A DNA stretch of 64,000 nt from Sinomonas terrae (GCF_022539255.1 NZ_JAKZBV010000001.1:434001-498000), one strand, 5' to 3'; positions 8,420 through 17,691 are shown, counted from the first letter of the stretch. Translations and numbers: made by a program. Notes: generated by a model from the letters alone, not told the origin.

Positions 8420-11400
8420 GCATCGCGACCATGCTCCCGCTCGACGACCAGATCAACCCGGGCCAGTTCCGGCTGACCCAGGTCCAGATCGTCAACTGGG
8501 GCACGTTCCACGGCGCGCACACGATGCACGTGGACCGCGCGGGAACCCTCCTGACCGGCAACTCGGGCGTCGGCAAGTCGACGCTCTTCGACGCGATCGC
8601 CCGCGTGTTCGACGCCCGCCCCCGCTCGAACGAGGCAGCCGCAGCGCGCACCGGCCAGAGCGAGGACCGCCGTACGACGTTCACCTACATGCGCGGGAAG
8701 GTCGGCGACGTAGCAGTCGGCGAGAGCCAGGCCAGCGCGTTCCAGCGCCCCGGGGCGACGTGGAGCGCGATCGCCCTCACGTTCGACAACGCCGCAGGCA
8801 CCCGCCACACCCTCACGGCCCTGTTCGACCTGCCGAAGAACGGCACGGAATCGAGCCTCGGCCGCTTCTTTCTTCTCGACTCGGCCTCGCTCGACGTCCA
8901 CGCGATCGAGGGCATCGCGGACCGGCGGTTCACGCGCGGATCGCTCGAAGCGCTGTTCCCCGGTGCCCAGGTGTTCGACGTGCACAAGAACTTCGCCGAG
9001 CGCTTCCGCCGCCTCCTCGGCATCTCCTCGGATCAGGCGCTCCCGCTCCTGCGCGTCATCCAGGCCGGCAAGGGACTCGGCGGAAGCGTCAACAGCTTCT
9101 TCCGGGACCAGGTCCTCGACCCGCCCGAGACGCTCGCGGCTGCAGACCAGGTGGTCGAGGAATTCAGCAACCTCATGTCCATCCGGCAGCGGCTCGAGGA
9201 TGTGCGCGAGCAGCGCGACCAGCTGGCCCCCGTGCCCGGCCTCAACCAGCAGTACGGGCAGGCCCTCCTCGACGCCAACCGCCTCCGAGACCTCTCGGGC
9301 GAGGCGTTCGAGCGGGTGCGGCAGCAGCTCACCGTGGCCGTGCAGGAGCGGATTGCGGCCCGGGCCGCGGAGGCCGCCCAGTCGAAGGCGGCCGAGCTCG
9401 CCGCCGAACGCAAGGTCCGGGACGCGCTCGCGAAGGAGCTCCGTGCCCTCGAGGCCGAGTACAACAACGCGGGCGGGAACCAGATCAGCGCGCTCGAGCA
9501 GCAGGCCGAGAACGCACGCGTGGGCCTGCGGCTGCGGCGCGAGGTCGAGGCCGCGGCGCGGCAGGGCCTGGACGACGCCGGGCTGGAGCTTCCGTGGTCG
9601 GCTGAGGGCTGGGCGGCAGCCCACGAGGAGGCCGCGGCTGCGACCGAGTCGCTCGAGGGTGATTCCGCCGCGCTGCGAGAGGCCCGCTTCGAGGCCTTCG
9701 ACGCGCATGCTTCCGCCAAACGCGACCTCGCCGAAGCCCGCCGCGAGCTCGAGTCGATGGCCGTGCGCAAGAGCCTCCTGCCGCCGTCGTCCGTTGAGAA
9801 CCGGGCCGCGATCGCCCAGGCGACCGGCATCCCCGAGGAAGCGATGCCGTTCGCGGGGGAGCTCATCGATCTCGCCGAGGGGGAGGATCGGTGGCGCCCG
9901 GCCGCGGAGCGGGCGCTCCGTTCGCTCGCGACGACGTTGCTCGTCCCCGGTGAGCACTTCGCTGCCGTCACACGCTACCTCGATGCCCACGCGGTCCGCG
10001 GGGCGCTGCGGGCCGTCGATCTCTCGGTCCCCGTCGCGGGTTCCGCGCAGGCGCTCGACGACGTTCGTGCCGATGATCTGCTCACCAAGCTCCAGATCCT
10101 CGACGGGGAAGCTGGAGACTACGTCCGCGCCCGCATCGCGAGCGAGTTCGCGTACCCGTGTGTGGAGGATCCGGACGAGCTCGCGCTGCGGGACCGGGGG
10201 CTGAGCCTCGGCGGCGTCGTCAAGCGGCACCGTGGCACCGTCGAGAAGGACGATCGCTTCGCTTCCCGCCAGGACTGGGTGCTCGGCTTCGACAACGCCG
10301 TGAAGGTCGCCGATCTCACGGCGCGCATCGGGGAGCTCGAGGCCGTTCTCGTCCGGGCTGCCGAGGCGGCGCAGGCGAGCGAGGACTCGCATCAGGGGAT
10401 GGCCCGGCGCCTCGAGGCTCTTCGCCGGGTCGCGGCCGATCCGCGGCCCTGGGAAGAAGTGTCCGCCGCCGTCGCCGAGGAGGAACTCCGGCGGGCCGAG
10501 AAGCGTCTCGAGGACGCCCTTGCGGGACAGGCGGACCTCGAGCCGCTACGCGCAAAGGTCGAGCGAGCGCGGGCCGATCACCAGGCTTCGACAGAGACGG
10601 CGGCCGTCCTCCAGAGCGAGCATCGCCAGCTCGACGCCGCCGCATCATCGGCGGCGCGCCTGCTCGACGCCGCGCGGGAGCAGCTCGCCGGGATGCGGCG
10701 GCCGGTCTCGGGCGATTCCTTGTCTGGGGACGAAGCCCTTGCGCCGTACTTCGAAGGTGCCGCAGAGCTCACCGAGCTCCACGCGCTCGACACTCTCGCC
10801 GGCGATGTCCGGGCCCGCCTGCTCGAGGAGCTCCACGCCGCCGAGAGCCGTGGCCAGTCCGCGGGGGAGCGGCTCACCCGCATCTTCGAGGCGTTCGAGC
10901 GGGAATGGGGCCCGGGCGTCTCCGCGGACCACGGCGTCTCGGTGGCCGCGGCGGGCGCCTTCGAGGCGCGGTACCACGAGATCGTCTCGGAAGGGCTGCC
11001 CACCCAGGAGGCCGAGTTCCGGCGCTTCTTCCAGCAGCGCACCCACGAATCGTTCAGCACCCTCCTGCACCTCCTCGACGAGGAGCGCCGCGCTATCTCG
11101 GCCCGGATCCTGCCGCTCAACAGCATCCTCGGCGGGGTCGGGTTCCATGAGGGCAGCTACCTTGAGCTCGACATCAAGCAGACCGTTCCGGCCTCGGCAC
11201 GCCAGTTCAAGGAGGCCATCGTCTCGGCCCTCAAGGCGCGGCACGCCGTCGAGAGCGCCGAACCGGCTGGCGAGGACGCCCTCGCGGCTCGCTACAAGAC
11301 CCTTGAGACGCTCGTGAAGCGCCTCGCCTCCTCGGCTCCCGAGGATCGGCGCTGGCGAGCGGAGGTCCTGGACGTTCGGACGCACGTGTTCATCTCGTGC

Positions 11401-11859
11401 AAGGAACACCGCGCCGTCGCCCTTCCCGGCGGTCAGACACGGGACGAAGTCTTCGTCCACTCCGATACCGGCAGCATGTCCGGCGGCGAACGGCAGCGCT
11501 TCACTGCGTTCATCATGGCTGCGGCGCTCAGCTACCAGCTCGGCATTGCGGAGCAGGGCTTCACTACGTATGGCACCGTGATGATGGACGAGGCCTTTGT
11601 GCTGGCCTCAGAGGAGTTCGCGGGCGCGGGCATCTCAGCCCTGCACGAGTTCGGTTTCCAGCTCCTGCTCGCGGCGCCGGAGAACGTCATCGACCTCTCG
11701 CGGCACCTCGGTTCCGTCACGGAGATCCTCCGCGACCGCCGGACCAACCGCTCGGGACTCCTCGAGGGCCTCGGGCGCCCCGACGCCGGGCGCCCCGACG
11801 CCGGGGGGCCCGTGTCGCAGGCCAACCCCGTCGACATCGTGCTCCGCGCGCCCGTGTAG
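8416..11859 (+). CDS. jetC: Wadjet SMC-like ATPase JetC
   Basis: MukB/MksB-like ATPase of 1147 residues. The Walker A loop GNSGVGKST is at residues 48-56, the ABC signature SGGERQR at 1022-1028 and Walker B with catalytic Glu (MMDE) at 1056-1059. Long coiled coils at about 260-480 and 610-740 flank a hinge region near 500-600. It should form the DNA-loop-extruding motor of the Wadjet complex with JetA and JetB. All ATPase residues are intact, so the gene looks functional. The extreme C-terminus carries a 5-residue repeat (GRPDA twice). In known systems jetD follows or precedes jetABC; here an MFS gene starts 33 nt later and no JetD-like gene is in the window. Confidence 0.9.
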   Translation: MSIATMLPLDDQINPGQFRLTQVQIVNWGTFHGAHTMHVDRAGTLLTGNSGVGKSTLFDAIARVFDARPRSNEAAAARTGQSEDRRTTFTYMRGKVGDVAVGESQASAFQRPGATWSAIALTFDNAAGTRHTLTALFDLPKNGTESSLGRFFLLDSASLDVHAIEGIADRRFTRGSLEALFPGAQVFDVHKNFAERFRRLLGISSDQALPLLRVIQAGKGLGGSVNSFFRDQVLDPPETLAAADQVVEEFSNLMSIRQRLEDVREQRDQLAPVPGLNQQYGQALLDANRLRDLSGEAFERVRQQLTVAVQERIAARAAEAAQSKAAELAAERKVRDALAKELRALEAEYNNAGGNQISALEQQAENARVGLRLRREVEAAARQGLDDAGLELPWSAEGWAAAHEEAAAATESLEGDSAALREARFEAFDAHASAKRDLAEARRELESMAVRKSLLPPSSVENRAAIAQATGIPEEAMPFAGELIDLAEGEDRWRPAAERALRSLATTLLVPGEHFAAVTRYLDAHAVRGALRAVDLSVPVAGSAQALDDVRADDLLTKLQILDGEAGDYVRARIASEFAYPCVEDPDELALRDRGLSLGGVVKRHRGTVEKDDRFASRQDWVLGFDNAVKVADLTARIGELEAVLVRAAEAAQASEDSHQGMARRLEALRRVAADPRPWEEVSAAVAEEELRRAEKRLEDALAGQADLEPLRAKVERARADHQASTETAAVLQSEHRQLDAAASSAARLLDAAREQLAGMRRPVSGDSLSGDEALAPYFEGAAELTELHALDTLAGDVRARLLEELHAAESRGQSAGERLTRIFEAFEREWGPGVSADHGVSVAAAGAFEARYHEIVSEGLPTQEAEFRRFFQQRTHESFSTLLHLLDEERRAISARILPLNSILGGVGFHEGSYLELDIKQTVPASARQFKEAIVSALKARHAVESAEPAGEDALAARYKTLETLVKRLASSAPEDRRWRAEVLDVRTHVFISCKEHRAVALPGGQTRDEVFVHSDTGSMSGGERQRFTAFIMAAALSYQLGIAEQGFTTYGTVMMDEAFVLASEEFAGAGISALHEFGFQLLLAAPENVIDLSRHLGSVTEILRDRRTNRSGLLEGLGRPDAGRPDAGGPVSQANPVDIVLRAPV

Positions 11860-11876
11860 CCCGAGCCTGACGCGGG

Positions 11877-11882
11877 TAGCGT
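11877..11882 (+). promoter_or_regulatory. Possible -10 element TAGCGT before the MFS gene
   Basis: TAGCGT lies 9 nt before ATG 11892 in the 32-nt gap after jetC. No ribosome-binding site is visible, so a leaderless start is likely and the MFS gene need not be part of the jet operon. Confidence 0.35.
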
Positions 11883-11891
11883 GATGCTGTC

Positions 11892-13331
11892 ATGGCTACC
11901 GAAGAGCGCTCGGCGGGTGGAGGACACGGGTGGCGAGCCGTCGCCGTCGTCCTCGTGGGAGCCTTCATGGCTCTTCTCGACACCACGATCGTCAACGTCG
12001 CGCTGCCGTCGATCCGCTCCGGGCTGCACGCCTCGCCCGCAAGCCTCGAGTGGATCGTCTCCGGCTACGCGCTCGCGTACGGACTCGTGCTGGTCCCAGC
12101 CGGCCGCGTCGGCGACCGCATCGGCCACAAGCGGCAGTTCATCGCGGGCCTAGCGCTGTTCACCCTCGCCAGCGTCGCGTGCGGCCTCTCAGTGACCCAA
12201 GGGCAGATCATTGCCGCGCGCATCGTGCAGGGCCTCGGCGCGGGCGTGTTCTATCCGGCCATTTCCGCGACGATCCAGCTCTCGTTCACGGGCCATCAGC
12301 GGTCGAAGGCCTTCGGGACGATGGGCGCGGTGATCGGCGTCGCGACGGCGCTGGGGCCGGTGCTCGGCGGCCTCATCATCCAAGCTGCGGGTCCCACCAA
12401 CGGCTGGCGGTGGGTCTTCCTCGTCAACCTGTTCGTCGGCGTGGTTGCGCTGCCGGTCGCCGCCTGGCTCCTGCCGCGGCCGACGTCGCACACCCGCCGC
12501 AGCATTGATCCCGTGGGGCTGGGGCTGCTCACCGTGGGCCTCCTTCTCGTGCTGATACCGCTCGTCGAGGGGCAGCCGAGCGGATGGCCCCTTTGGACGT
12601 ATGTCGCGTTCGGAGCGTCCGTCCCAGTGCTGGCCCTCCTCGTGCTGTGGGAAGTGCACACCGACCGGCGCGGCGGCGACGCGCTGCTGAAGCCGGGCCT
12701 GCTTTCTCGCTCGTCGTTCTCGGCGGGGGCGGTCTTCGCCGTCGTCTATTTCGCTGGGTTCACGAGCGTCCTGTTCACGCTGTCGATCCTGTGGCAGGTC
12801 GGGCTGCAGCGCAGCGCGCTCGCGAGCGGTCTCGTGTTCACGCCGTTCGCCCTGGGCAGCCTGGTCGGGGCCTCCAACAGCGCGAGGCTCTCGGCGCGGC
12901 TTGGCCGCTCCGTGCTGGTCACGGGGTGCCTTCTGGTCGCGGCGGGCCTCGCCGGCGTGACCGTCGTTCTCTATCTCACGGCACCGAATCCCAGCGGGTG
13001 GGGACTGGCCGGGCCCTTGGCGGTGGCAGGATTCGGGAGCGGGATCGTGATCGCACCGAACCAGGACTTCGTCATGGCCTTCGTCCCGCCGGCCGAGGCT
13101 GGCACTGCCAGCGGCACCCTCACCACGGCCCAGCGCGTCGGCAACGCGATCGGCATCGCCGTGGTCGGCACCGTGCTGTTCGGCACGGTCAGCGTCCGAC
13201 CCGGGCCGGACGGCGCGGCCCGTGCGTTCGCCTCGAGCGCCCAGCTCGCCATGCTCGTGAGCGTGGCCTTCGTTCTCGTTTCCCTGTTGCTCGTGATCGC
13301 CCTCCCGCGCCAAGTGCCGTCCCGCCGCTGA
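11892..13331 (+). CDS. MFS drug exporter, DHA2 (EmrB/QacA-like)
   Basis: A 479-residue transporter with about 14 hydrophobic helices. The DHA2 first-helix motif LDTTIVNVALPSI is near residue 30, motif A GRVGDRIGHKRQF near 75, and the antiporter motif C (GPVLGGLI) near 155. It likely exports cationic drugs or dyes. The gene follows jetC after 32 nt on the same strand. Physical closeness to jetABC is the only hint of a connection, and the separate -10 element argues that it is an independent unit. About 196 nt separate it from the next gene. Confidence 0.88.
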   Translation: MATEERSAGGGHGWRAVAVVLVGAFMALLDTTIVNVALPSIRSGLHASPASLEWIVSGYALAYGLVLVPAGRVGDRIGHKRQFIAGLALFTLASVACGLSVTQGQIIAARIVQGLGAGVFYPAISATIQLSFTGHQRSKAFGTMGAVIGVATALGPVLGGLIIQAAGPTNGWRWVFLVNLFVGVVALPVAAWLLPRPTSHTRRSIDPVGLGLLTVGLLLVLIPLVEGQPSGWPLWTYVAFGASVPVLALLVLWEVHTDRRGGDALLKPGLLSRSSFSAGAVFAVVYFAGFTSVLFTLSILWQVGLQRSALASGLVFTPFALGSLVGASNSARLSARLGRSVLVTGCLLVAAGLAGVTVVLYLTAPNPSGWGLAGPLAVAGFGSGIVIAPNQDFVMAFVPPAEAGTASGTLTTAQRVGNAIGIAVVGTVLFGTVSVRPGPDGAARAFASSAQLAMLVSVAFVLVSLLLVIALPRQVPSRR

Positions 13332-13467
13332 GTCGGTCCCTGAGCCGCCCCCGAGCCGTCGGCGAGGCTCTCCACGTAGGCCCTCGGCGCCGTCGTCCGC
13401 CTGCAAAATAACCGCGAGTTGTCTGGAGAGGCGGCGAGCCTCTCAGCTTTCACAGAGTTTGCATCGC

Positions 13468-13473
13468 TAGTGT
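13468..13473 (+). promoter_or_regulatory. -10 element TAGTGT upstream of the LCP gene
   Basis: TAGTGT sits 53 nt before ATG 13527, leaving room for a leader with the ribosome site TAGGGAG. No good -35 is seen. A small hairpin GAGAGGC/GCCTCTC (13426-13444) lies just upstream. Confidence 0.35.
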
Positions 13474-13526
13474 GGGCCAGCGCGCCTTAGCGGGCGCGCG
13501 TCCTGAAGCCAACCTTAGGGAGCCGC

Positions 13527-14930
13527 ATGCGGCGCAAGCCTGACACCCAGAGGGACAGCAGCCAGAGCAACGAGCCATGGCACAACCTGTATGGGCAGCT
13601 CATCGATCGCGACCGCCGCCGGAAGTTCCGGCGGCGCAGAACGCTCGTGCTCTCGATGGCTCTCGTCATCGCCCTCGTGGTCGGTGGCGGGGTCTTCGCG
13701 CTCACCACCTACATCAGCTTCGAGAACGGAATCCGCCGCTCACAGGCGCTCACGGGCGGCGCGGGGCTCGACCAGGACCTCAACATCCTCGTCATGGGGC
13801 TCGACAGCCGCCTCGACGAGAACGGCAACCCGCTGTCCCAAGAGGAGTACGACGCGCTCCACTCGGGAGATTCGTCCGACGGCGGGTACAACAGCAACGT
13901 CCTCATGGTCCTGCATGTCCCGAAGGACGGAAGCCAGGCGACCGTCATCTCGATTCCCCGCGACGACTACGTGGACCTCGCGGGTTCGCCGGACGGCATC
14001 TCGCAGGGCAAGATCAAGCAGGCCTACGGGTATGCGATGGACGACGCCATGAAGAAGCTCAAGGCGGATCCCCAGGGCAAGAGCGACTCCCAGATCTATC
14101 AGGAGGCGCGCGACGACGGCCGCAAGGCCGAGATTCAGACGGTCCAGAACTTCCTCAACATCAAGATCGACCACTTCGTCGAGGTCACGATGGGCGCCTT
14201 CCTCGATGTGGCGAAGGCCCTCGCACCGATCACCGTGTGCCTCCAGGAAGCCACGCAGGACACGTACTCGGGGGCCAACTTCAAGGCTGGCGTCCAGCAG
14301 CTCAACGCCCAGCAGGCCGTCGCCTTCGTCCGGCAGCGCCGCGACACGACGGGCTCCGGCGTCGCCCTCAGCGACCTCGACCGCGAGCGCCGGCAGCAGG
14401 CGTTCATCTCCTCGCTCCTGACGCAGCTCAAGCAGAAGAGCACCTTCACCGACCTCAACAAGATCGAGGGCATCCTCAACGCCGTCAAGGACAAGATGGC
14501 CGTGGACCAGTCCCTCAACCTCATCGACTTCGGCCTCAAGGCGAAGCAGCTCACGGCGGGCCACATCCGCTTCGCGACGCTGCCTATTGTGCAGTTCGGC
14601 ACGTCCGACACCGGCGAGTCGGTGAACATCGTGGACAAGGGCGCCGTCCAGGCCCAGGTCGCGCAGCTGCTCTCGCCGCAACCCACGGTTACTCCGACGC
14701 CGAGCGCCGTCCCGGACTCGGGTTCGCAGAATTCGGGCACGCCGGCCCAGCAGGCGCCGGCTCAGCAGGCCCCGGCTCAGCAGGATTCGTCGGCTCAGCA
14801 GGCGCCCGCCCAGCAGGCACCGGCTGCGCAACCCGCTGCCACTCCTTCGCCCTCGTCGTCGAACGGCACCTTCAACGCTGGCGATTGGTCGAACGTCCTC
14901 CAAGGCGGCGGGATCCCCTGCGTCAAGTAG
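13527..14930 (+). CDS. LCP (LytR-CpsA-Psr) family cell-wall ligase
   Basis: A 467-residue protein anchored by one membrane helix (about residues 40-62) after an Arg-rich cytosolic N-terminus; the rest is outside the cell. The LCP domain spans about 80-385, with LNILVMGLDSR near 85, the conserved VISIPRDDYVD near 145 and the Arg-rich FVRQRRDTTGSGVALSDLDRERRQQ segment, whose arginines bind the lipid pyrophosphate. LCP enzymes attach teichoic acids, arabinogalactan or capsule to peptidoglycan. The C-terminal 90 residues are a low-complexity Pro-Ala-Gln-Gln linker followed by a short tail with a Cys (GIPCVK). Start ATG 13527 has TAGGGAG 6 nt upstream. Confidence 0.92.
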   Translation: MRRKPDTQRDSSQSNEPWHNLYGQLIDRDRRRKFRRRRTLVLSMALVIALVVGGGVFALTTYISFENGIRRSQALTGGAGLDQDLNILVMGLDSRLDENGNPLSQEEYDALHSGDSSDGGYNSNVLMVLHVPKDGSQATVISIPRDDYVDLAGSPDGISQGKIKQAYGYAMDDAMKKLKADPQGKSDSQIYQEARDDGRKAEIQTVQNFLNIKIDHFVEVTMGAFLDVAKALAPITVCLQEATQDTYSGANFKAGVQQLNAQQAVAFVRQRRDTTGSGVALSDLDRERRQQAFISSLLTQLKQKSTFTDLNKIEGILNAVKDKMAVDQSLNLIDFGLKAKQLTAGHIRFATLPIVQFGTSDTGESVNIVDKGAVQAQVAQLLSPQPTVTPTPSAVPDSGSQNSGTPAQQAPAQQAPAQQDSSAQQAPAQQAPAAQPAATPSPSSSNGTFNAGDWSNVLQGGGIPCVK

Positions 14931-14983
14931 CGGCGTTTACCTGATCGTCGCCGGGCCGTTGCCTCTGCTTGGCCTTGCGTGCC

Positions 14984-14989
14984 TAGAGT
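14984..14989 (+). promoter_or_regulatory. -10 element TAGAGT for a leaderless start
   Basis: TAGAGT ends 7 nt before GTG 14997. This favours GTG 14997 over the in-frame GTG at 14979. Confidence 0.55.
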
Positions 14990-14996
14990 GCGGCGC

Positions 14997-15842
14997 GTGG
15001 GCGGTAGCGTTCGACGGCGGTATGTCGCCCTCGGAGATTCCTTCACCGAGGGCGTGGGCGATCGAAATCCGAACCTGCCCAACGGCGTGCGCGGCTGGGC
15101 GGACAGGGTTGCCGAGAAGCTCGCGAAGCACGAGAAGGGCTGGGAATACGCGAACCTCGCCATCCGTTCGAAGCGTCTCCGGCAGATCATCGACGAACAG
15201 CTCGAACCCGCCGTCGCCCTCGAGCCGACCCTCGTGACGCTCTACGCGGGCGGCAACGACATCCTCGATCTCGGCACCGACATGGACCGGCTCCTCGAGG
15301 AGTACTCGGGCTTGGTAGGGCGGCTCGCGGGGACGGGGGCCACGCTCGTCCTGTTCACGGGCTACGACGTCAAGGTCAACCCCCTTCTCGAGCCTCTCCG
15401 ACGGCGCAACTGGCAGTACAACGCGCGCGTACGGGAGCTCGCACGGGAGCACGGAGCGGTGCTCGTGGACTACTGGTGCTTCGACGAGTACAACGACAAG
15501 CGCATGTGGGACGCGGACCGGCTTCACATGTCCACCGCTGGCCACAAGTTCCTCGCACGCCAGGTCCTCGCCCACCTCGGTGTGCCCACGACCTTCAAGC
15601 CGCGCGATGGGGAGCCCGTCGCGCCGCGGAACGCGCGCGAGTGGGTTGCCGCACAGCGTGAGTGGATGAACGACTGGGTCGTTCCGCTCATCGGCCGCAA
15701 ACTGAGGGGCGTCACCCTCGGGGACTTCCTCCTCCCGCGGTGGCCCGAACCCGTGAAGGTTCCGCGCAAGGGCGGCCTGCGGCGGTACGCGCTCGAGCAT
15801 CCGGAGGTCCTCGAAGGGAGGACGGTTCTTCGCGGATCCTGA
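14997..15842 (+). CDS. SGNH/GDSL hydrolase, copy 1
   Basis: A 281-residue esterase or lipase of the SGNH superfamily. Block I GDSFTEGVGD carries the nucleophilic Ser, LVTLYAGGNDI gives the oxyanion Asn, and DADRLHMS provides the catalytic Asp and His. No signal peptide is present, so it acts in the cytosol. It is a paralogue of the gene at 24434, with the same opening (RYVALGDSFTEGVGD), the shared PNGVRGWADR segment and identical spacing of blocks. The last 60 residues are basic and unlike the other copy. The stop codon runs into an 18-bp tandem repeat array. Confidence 0.9.
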   Translation: MGGSVRRRYVALGDSFTEGVGDRNPNLPNGVRGWADRVAEKLAKHEKGWEYANLAIRSKRLRQIIDEQLEPAVALEPTLVTLYAGGNDILDLGTDMDRLLEEYSGLVGRLAGTGATLVLFTGYDVKVNPLLEPLRRRNWQYNARVRELAREHGAVLVDYWCFDEYNDKRMWDADRLHMSTAGHKFLARQVLAHLGVPTTFKPRDGEPVAPRNAREWVAAQREWMNDWVVPLIGRKLRGVTLGDFLLPRWPEPVKVPRKGGLRRYALEHPEVLEGRTVLRGS

Positions 15843-15913
15843 GTCCTGGATGCCGGGCCGAGTCTGGATGCCGGACCGAGTCTGGATGCCGGACCGAGTC
15901 TGGATGCCGGACC
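15841..15913 (+). repeat. 18-bp tandem repeat, four units
   Basis: Unit GAGTCTGGATGCCGGACC is repeated three times exactly (15860-15913) after a first 19-base variant copy (15841-15859). It starts on the stop codon of the SGNH gene and ends about 75 nt before the next gene. Confidence 0.85.
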
Positions 15914-15988
15914 GAGTGCGTCCCTACGGCGCGGGTAACTATCCTGTCAGGGCACCCGGAAGAACCCGAGAGGACTCGAGAACCCGAC

Positions 15989-17209
15989 ATGCCGCTGCCT
16001 GCCCTGAACCGCGCCGGGAACCTCAGCGCCGCTTGGCTCCTGGTCCTCGCGTTCCTCGCGACGACGGCCCCGCTCTCGACCGACCTCTACCTCCCCGGCT
16101 TCCCCCGCGTCCAGCAGGACTTCGCCGCGAGCGCCTCCGGAGTCCAGCTCACGCTCACGGGATTCCTCGCGGGGATGGCTTTCGGCCAACTCGGGTTCGG
16201 AGCGATCTCGGACAAACGAGGGCGCATCGTCCCGCTCCTGTGCGGCAACGTCCTCGCCCTCGGCTCCTCCGTGCTCGCGGCCCTCGCGCCCTCGATCGAG
16301 GTGCTTATCGCGGCCCGGCTCCTTCAGGGCATCGGTGGGGCGGCCGGCGTCGTCATTGCCCGCGCCATCATCGTGGACCTGACCCACGGCTCCGAGTCCG
16401 CCCGCACGATGAGCCTCATGATGACCGTCGGCGGCATCGCGCCGATCGTGGCGCCCTCGCTCGGCGCTCTCCTGCAGGGACCGGTCGGATGGCGCGGCGT
16501 CATGTGGACGCTCGCGGGCCTCTTCGCGCTCATGATGTGCGCCGTGTCCCTCGTGTTCCGCGAGACGCGACCCCCGGAGGCGCGGGACGGTTCGAGCCTC
16601 CTCGGCGGCCTGCGGGCCGTTGTCCGGGAGCCCCGATACCTCCTGTTCGCGGCCCTGTTCGCCACGACGTTCGCGGTCATGATGACGTATATCTCTGCGT
16701 CGTCGTTTGTCTACCAGGACGTGATGGGCTTCAGCCCCATCGGGTATGGGCTCGCGTTCGGCATCAACGCCGTGGGGCTCATCAGCTCGGGCTACATCTC
16801 GTCCCGGCTCGCGCGGACCGTCGGGCCTCTCGCCACAGTCCGTGTCGCGGTGCCGCTGCTCCTGGCATTCAGCATCCTGACCCTCGTGGCCGCCGTCCTG
16901 CCCGGCCCGCGGTGGCTACTCGCCGTGCCGATCTGGCTCTCGGTCACGACGGTGGGGTTCATCATGGGCAACTCGTCCGCGCTCGCCCTCGACGCCGTGC
17001 GGCACGTCTCCGGGAGCGGCTCGGCCGGGCTCGGTTTCGCACAGTTCGTGTTCGGCGCGGTCGTGTCGCCGCTCTCGGGCATCGGCGGCGCTGGCACCGC
17101 TCTGCCGATGGCCGTGATCATGACCGTTGCGGCGGCCATTGCCGCGCTGCTCCAGGCCGCTGCAGCCCTCCGCGCGCGGCGACGCACGACGGCGTCGACC
17201 ACCCCCTGA
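15989..17209 (+). CDS. MFS exporter, Bcr/CflA-like
   Basis: A 406-residue transporter with 12 predicted helices. The first helix is followed by STDLYLPGFPRVQQDF, the hallmark of Bcr/CflA bicyclomycin and chloramphenicol exporters, and motif A is present as GAISDKRGRIVPLL. The tail is short and Arg/Thr-rich. ATG 15989 is chosen because GAGAGGA lies about 17 nt upstream and longer readings run through the repeat array. It likely exports a drug-like compound. The gene ends 48 nt before the convergent haem oxygenase-like gene. Confidence 0.85.
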   Translation: MPLPALNRAGNLSAAWLLVLAFLATTAPLSTDLYLPGFPRVQQDFAASASGVQLTLTGFLAGMAFGQLGFGAISDKRGRIVPLLCGNVLALGSSVLAALAPSIEVLIAARLLQGIGGAAGVVIARAIIVDLTHGSESARTMSLMMTVGGIAPIVAPSLGALLQGPVGWRGVMWTLAGLFALMMCAVSLVFRETRPPEARDGSSLLGGLRAVVREPRYLLFAALFATTFAVMMTYISASSFVYQDVMGFSPIGYGLAFGINAVGLISSGYISSRLARTVGPLATVRVAVPLLLAFSILTLVAAVLPGPRWLLAVPIWLSVTTVGFIMGNSSALALDAVRHVSGSGSAGLGFAQFVFGAVVSPLSGIGGAGTALPMAVIMTVAAAIAALLQAAAALRARRRTTASTTP

Positions 17210-17256
17210 ACGGCGCCGCCTGACAGCGCGGGCCGGGTGAGGGACGACGGCGCGGG

Positions 17257-17691
17257 CTACTGCCCGAGGTCCGCGACCTCGAAGCTCCACAGCTCGGCGG
17301 AGACGCCGACGGGCCGCTGGCGTTCCTGCGCTGCGCCTTCTGTGCCCGCGCCTTCTGCGGCTGCGCCTTCTGTGCCCGTTGCACTTGCCGCGCTGGCACC
17401 GGCAGTTGCCTCGCTGCCCTCGGCGCCCTGTGCGCCGCCGCCCTGCGCGCCGCCGGGACGCCCGTGGCCGTGCCCGAACGAGGCCGAGTTCCGCCACGCC
17501 TCGTAGCTCTCCTCGTCGGCCCACCGGGTCACAACGAGCCACACGTTGCGGCCGTCGCTCGGCTGGAGTAGCTCGAAGCCCTCGAACCCGGGCTGACCGT
17601 CCACGGCGTTCGCACGGCCGGCGAAGCGGCGTGCGAGTTCGTCGCCGGAGTCGGCGGGCACGGTGATGGCGTTGATCTTGACGATGCTCAT
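17257..17691 (-). CDS. MhuD-like haem-degrading monooxygenase with an inserted low-complexity loop
   Basis: A 144-residue ABM-fold protein closest to MhuD/IsdG haem oxygenases that release iron from haem without HO-1. It begins VVKINAI-like (SIVKINAITVP) with N7, and has W66 in YEAWRNS, both at the exact MhuD positions that are catalytic there. The axial His (75 in MhuD) corresponds to H74 or H76 in FGHGHG. Directly after it, residues 78-123 are an Ala/Gly/Glu repeat region absent from the 105-residue MhuD, and the final strand (VSAELWSFEV) then completes the fold. Start ATG 17691 fits the MhuD N-terminus. It diverges from the GNAT-AAA gene across a nested palindrome. Confidence 0.8.
   Translation of the reverse strand: MSIVKINAITVPADSGDELARRFAGRANAVDGQPGFEGFELLQPSDGRNVWLVVTRWADEESYEAWRNSASFGHGHGRPGGAQGGGAQGAEGSEATAGASAASATGTEGAAAEGAGTEGAAQERQRPVGVSAELWSFEVADLGQ

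Noticed and set aside
8383..10392. Open frame of 669 codons opposite jetC
   Set aside because: It mirrors the codon bias of jetC, whose ATPase motifs are clear, and its product looks random.
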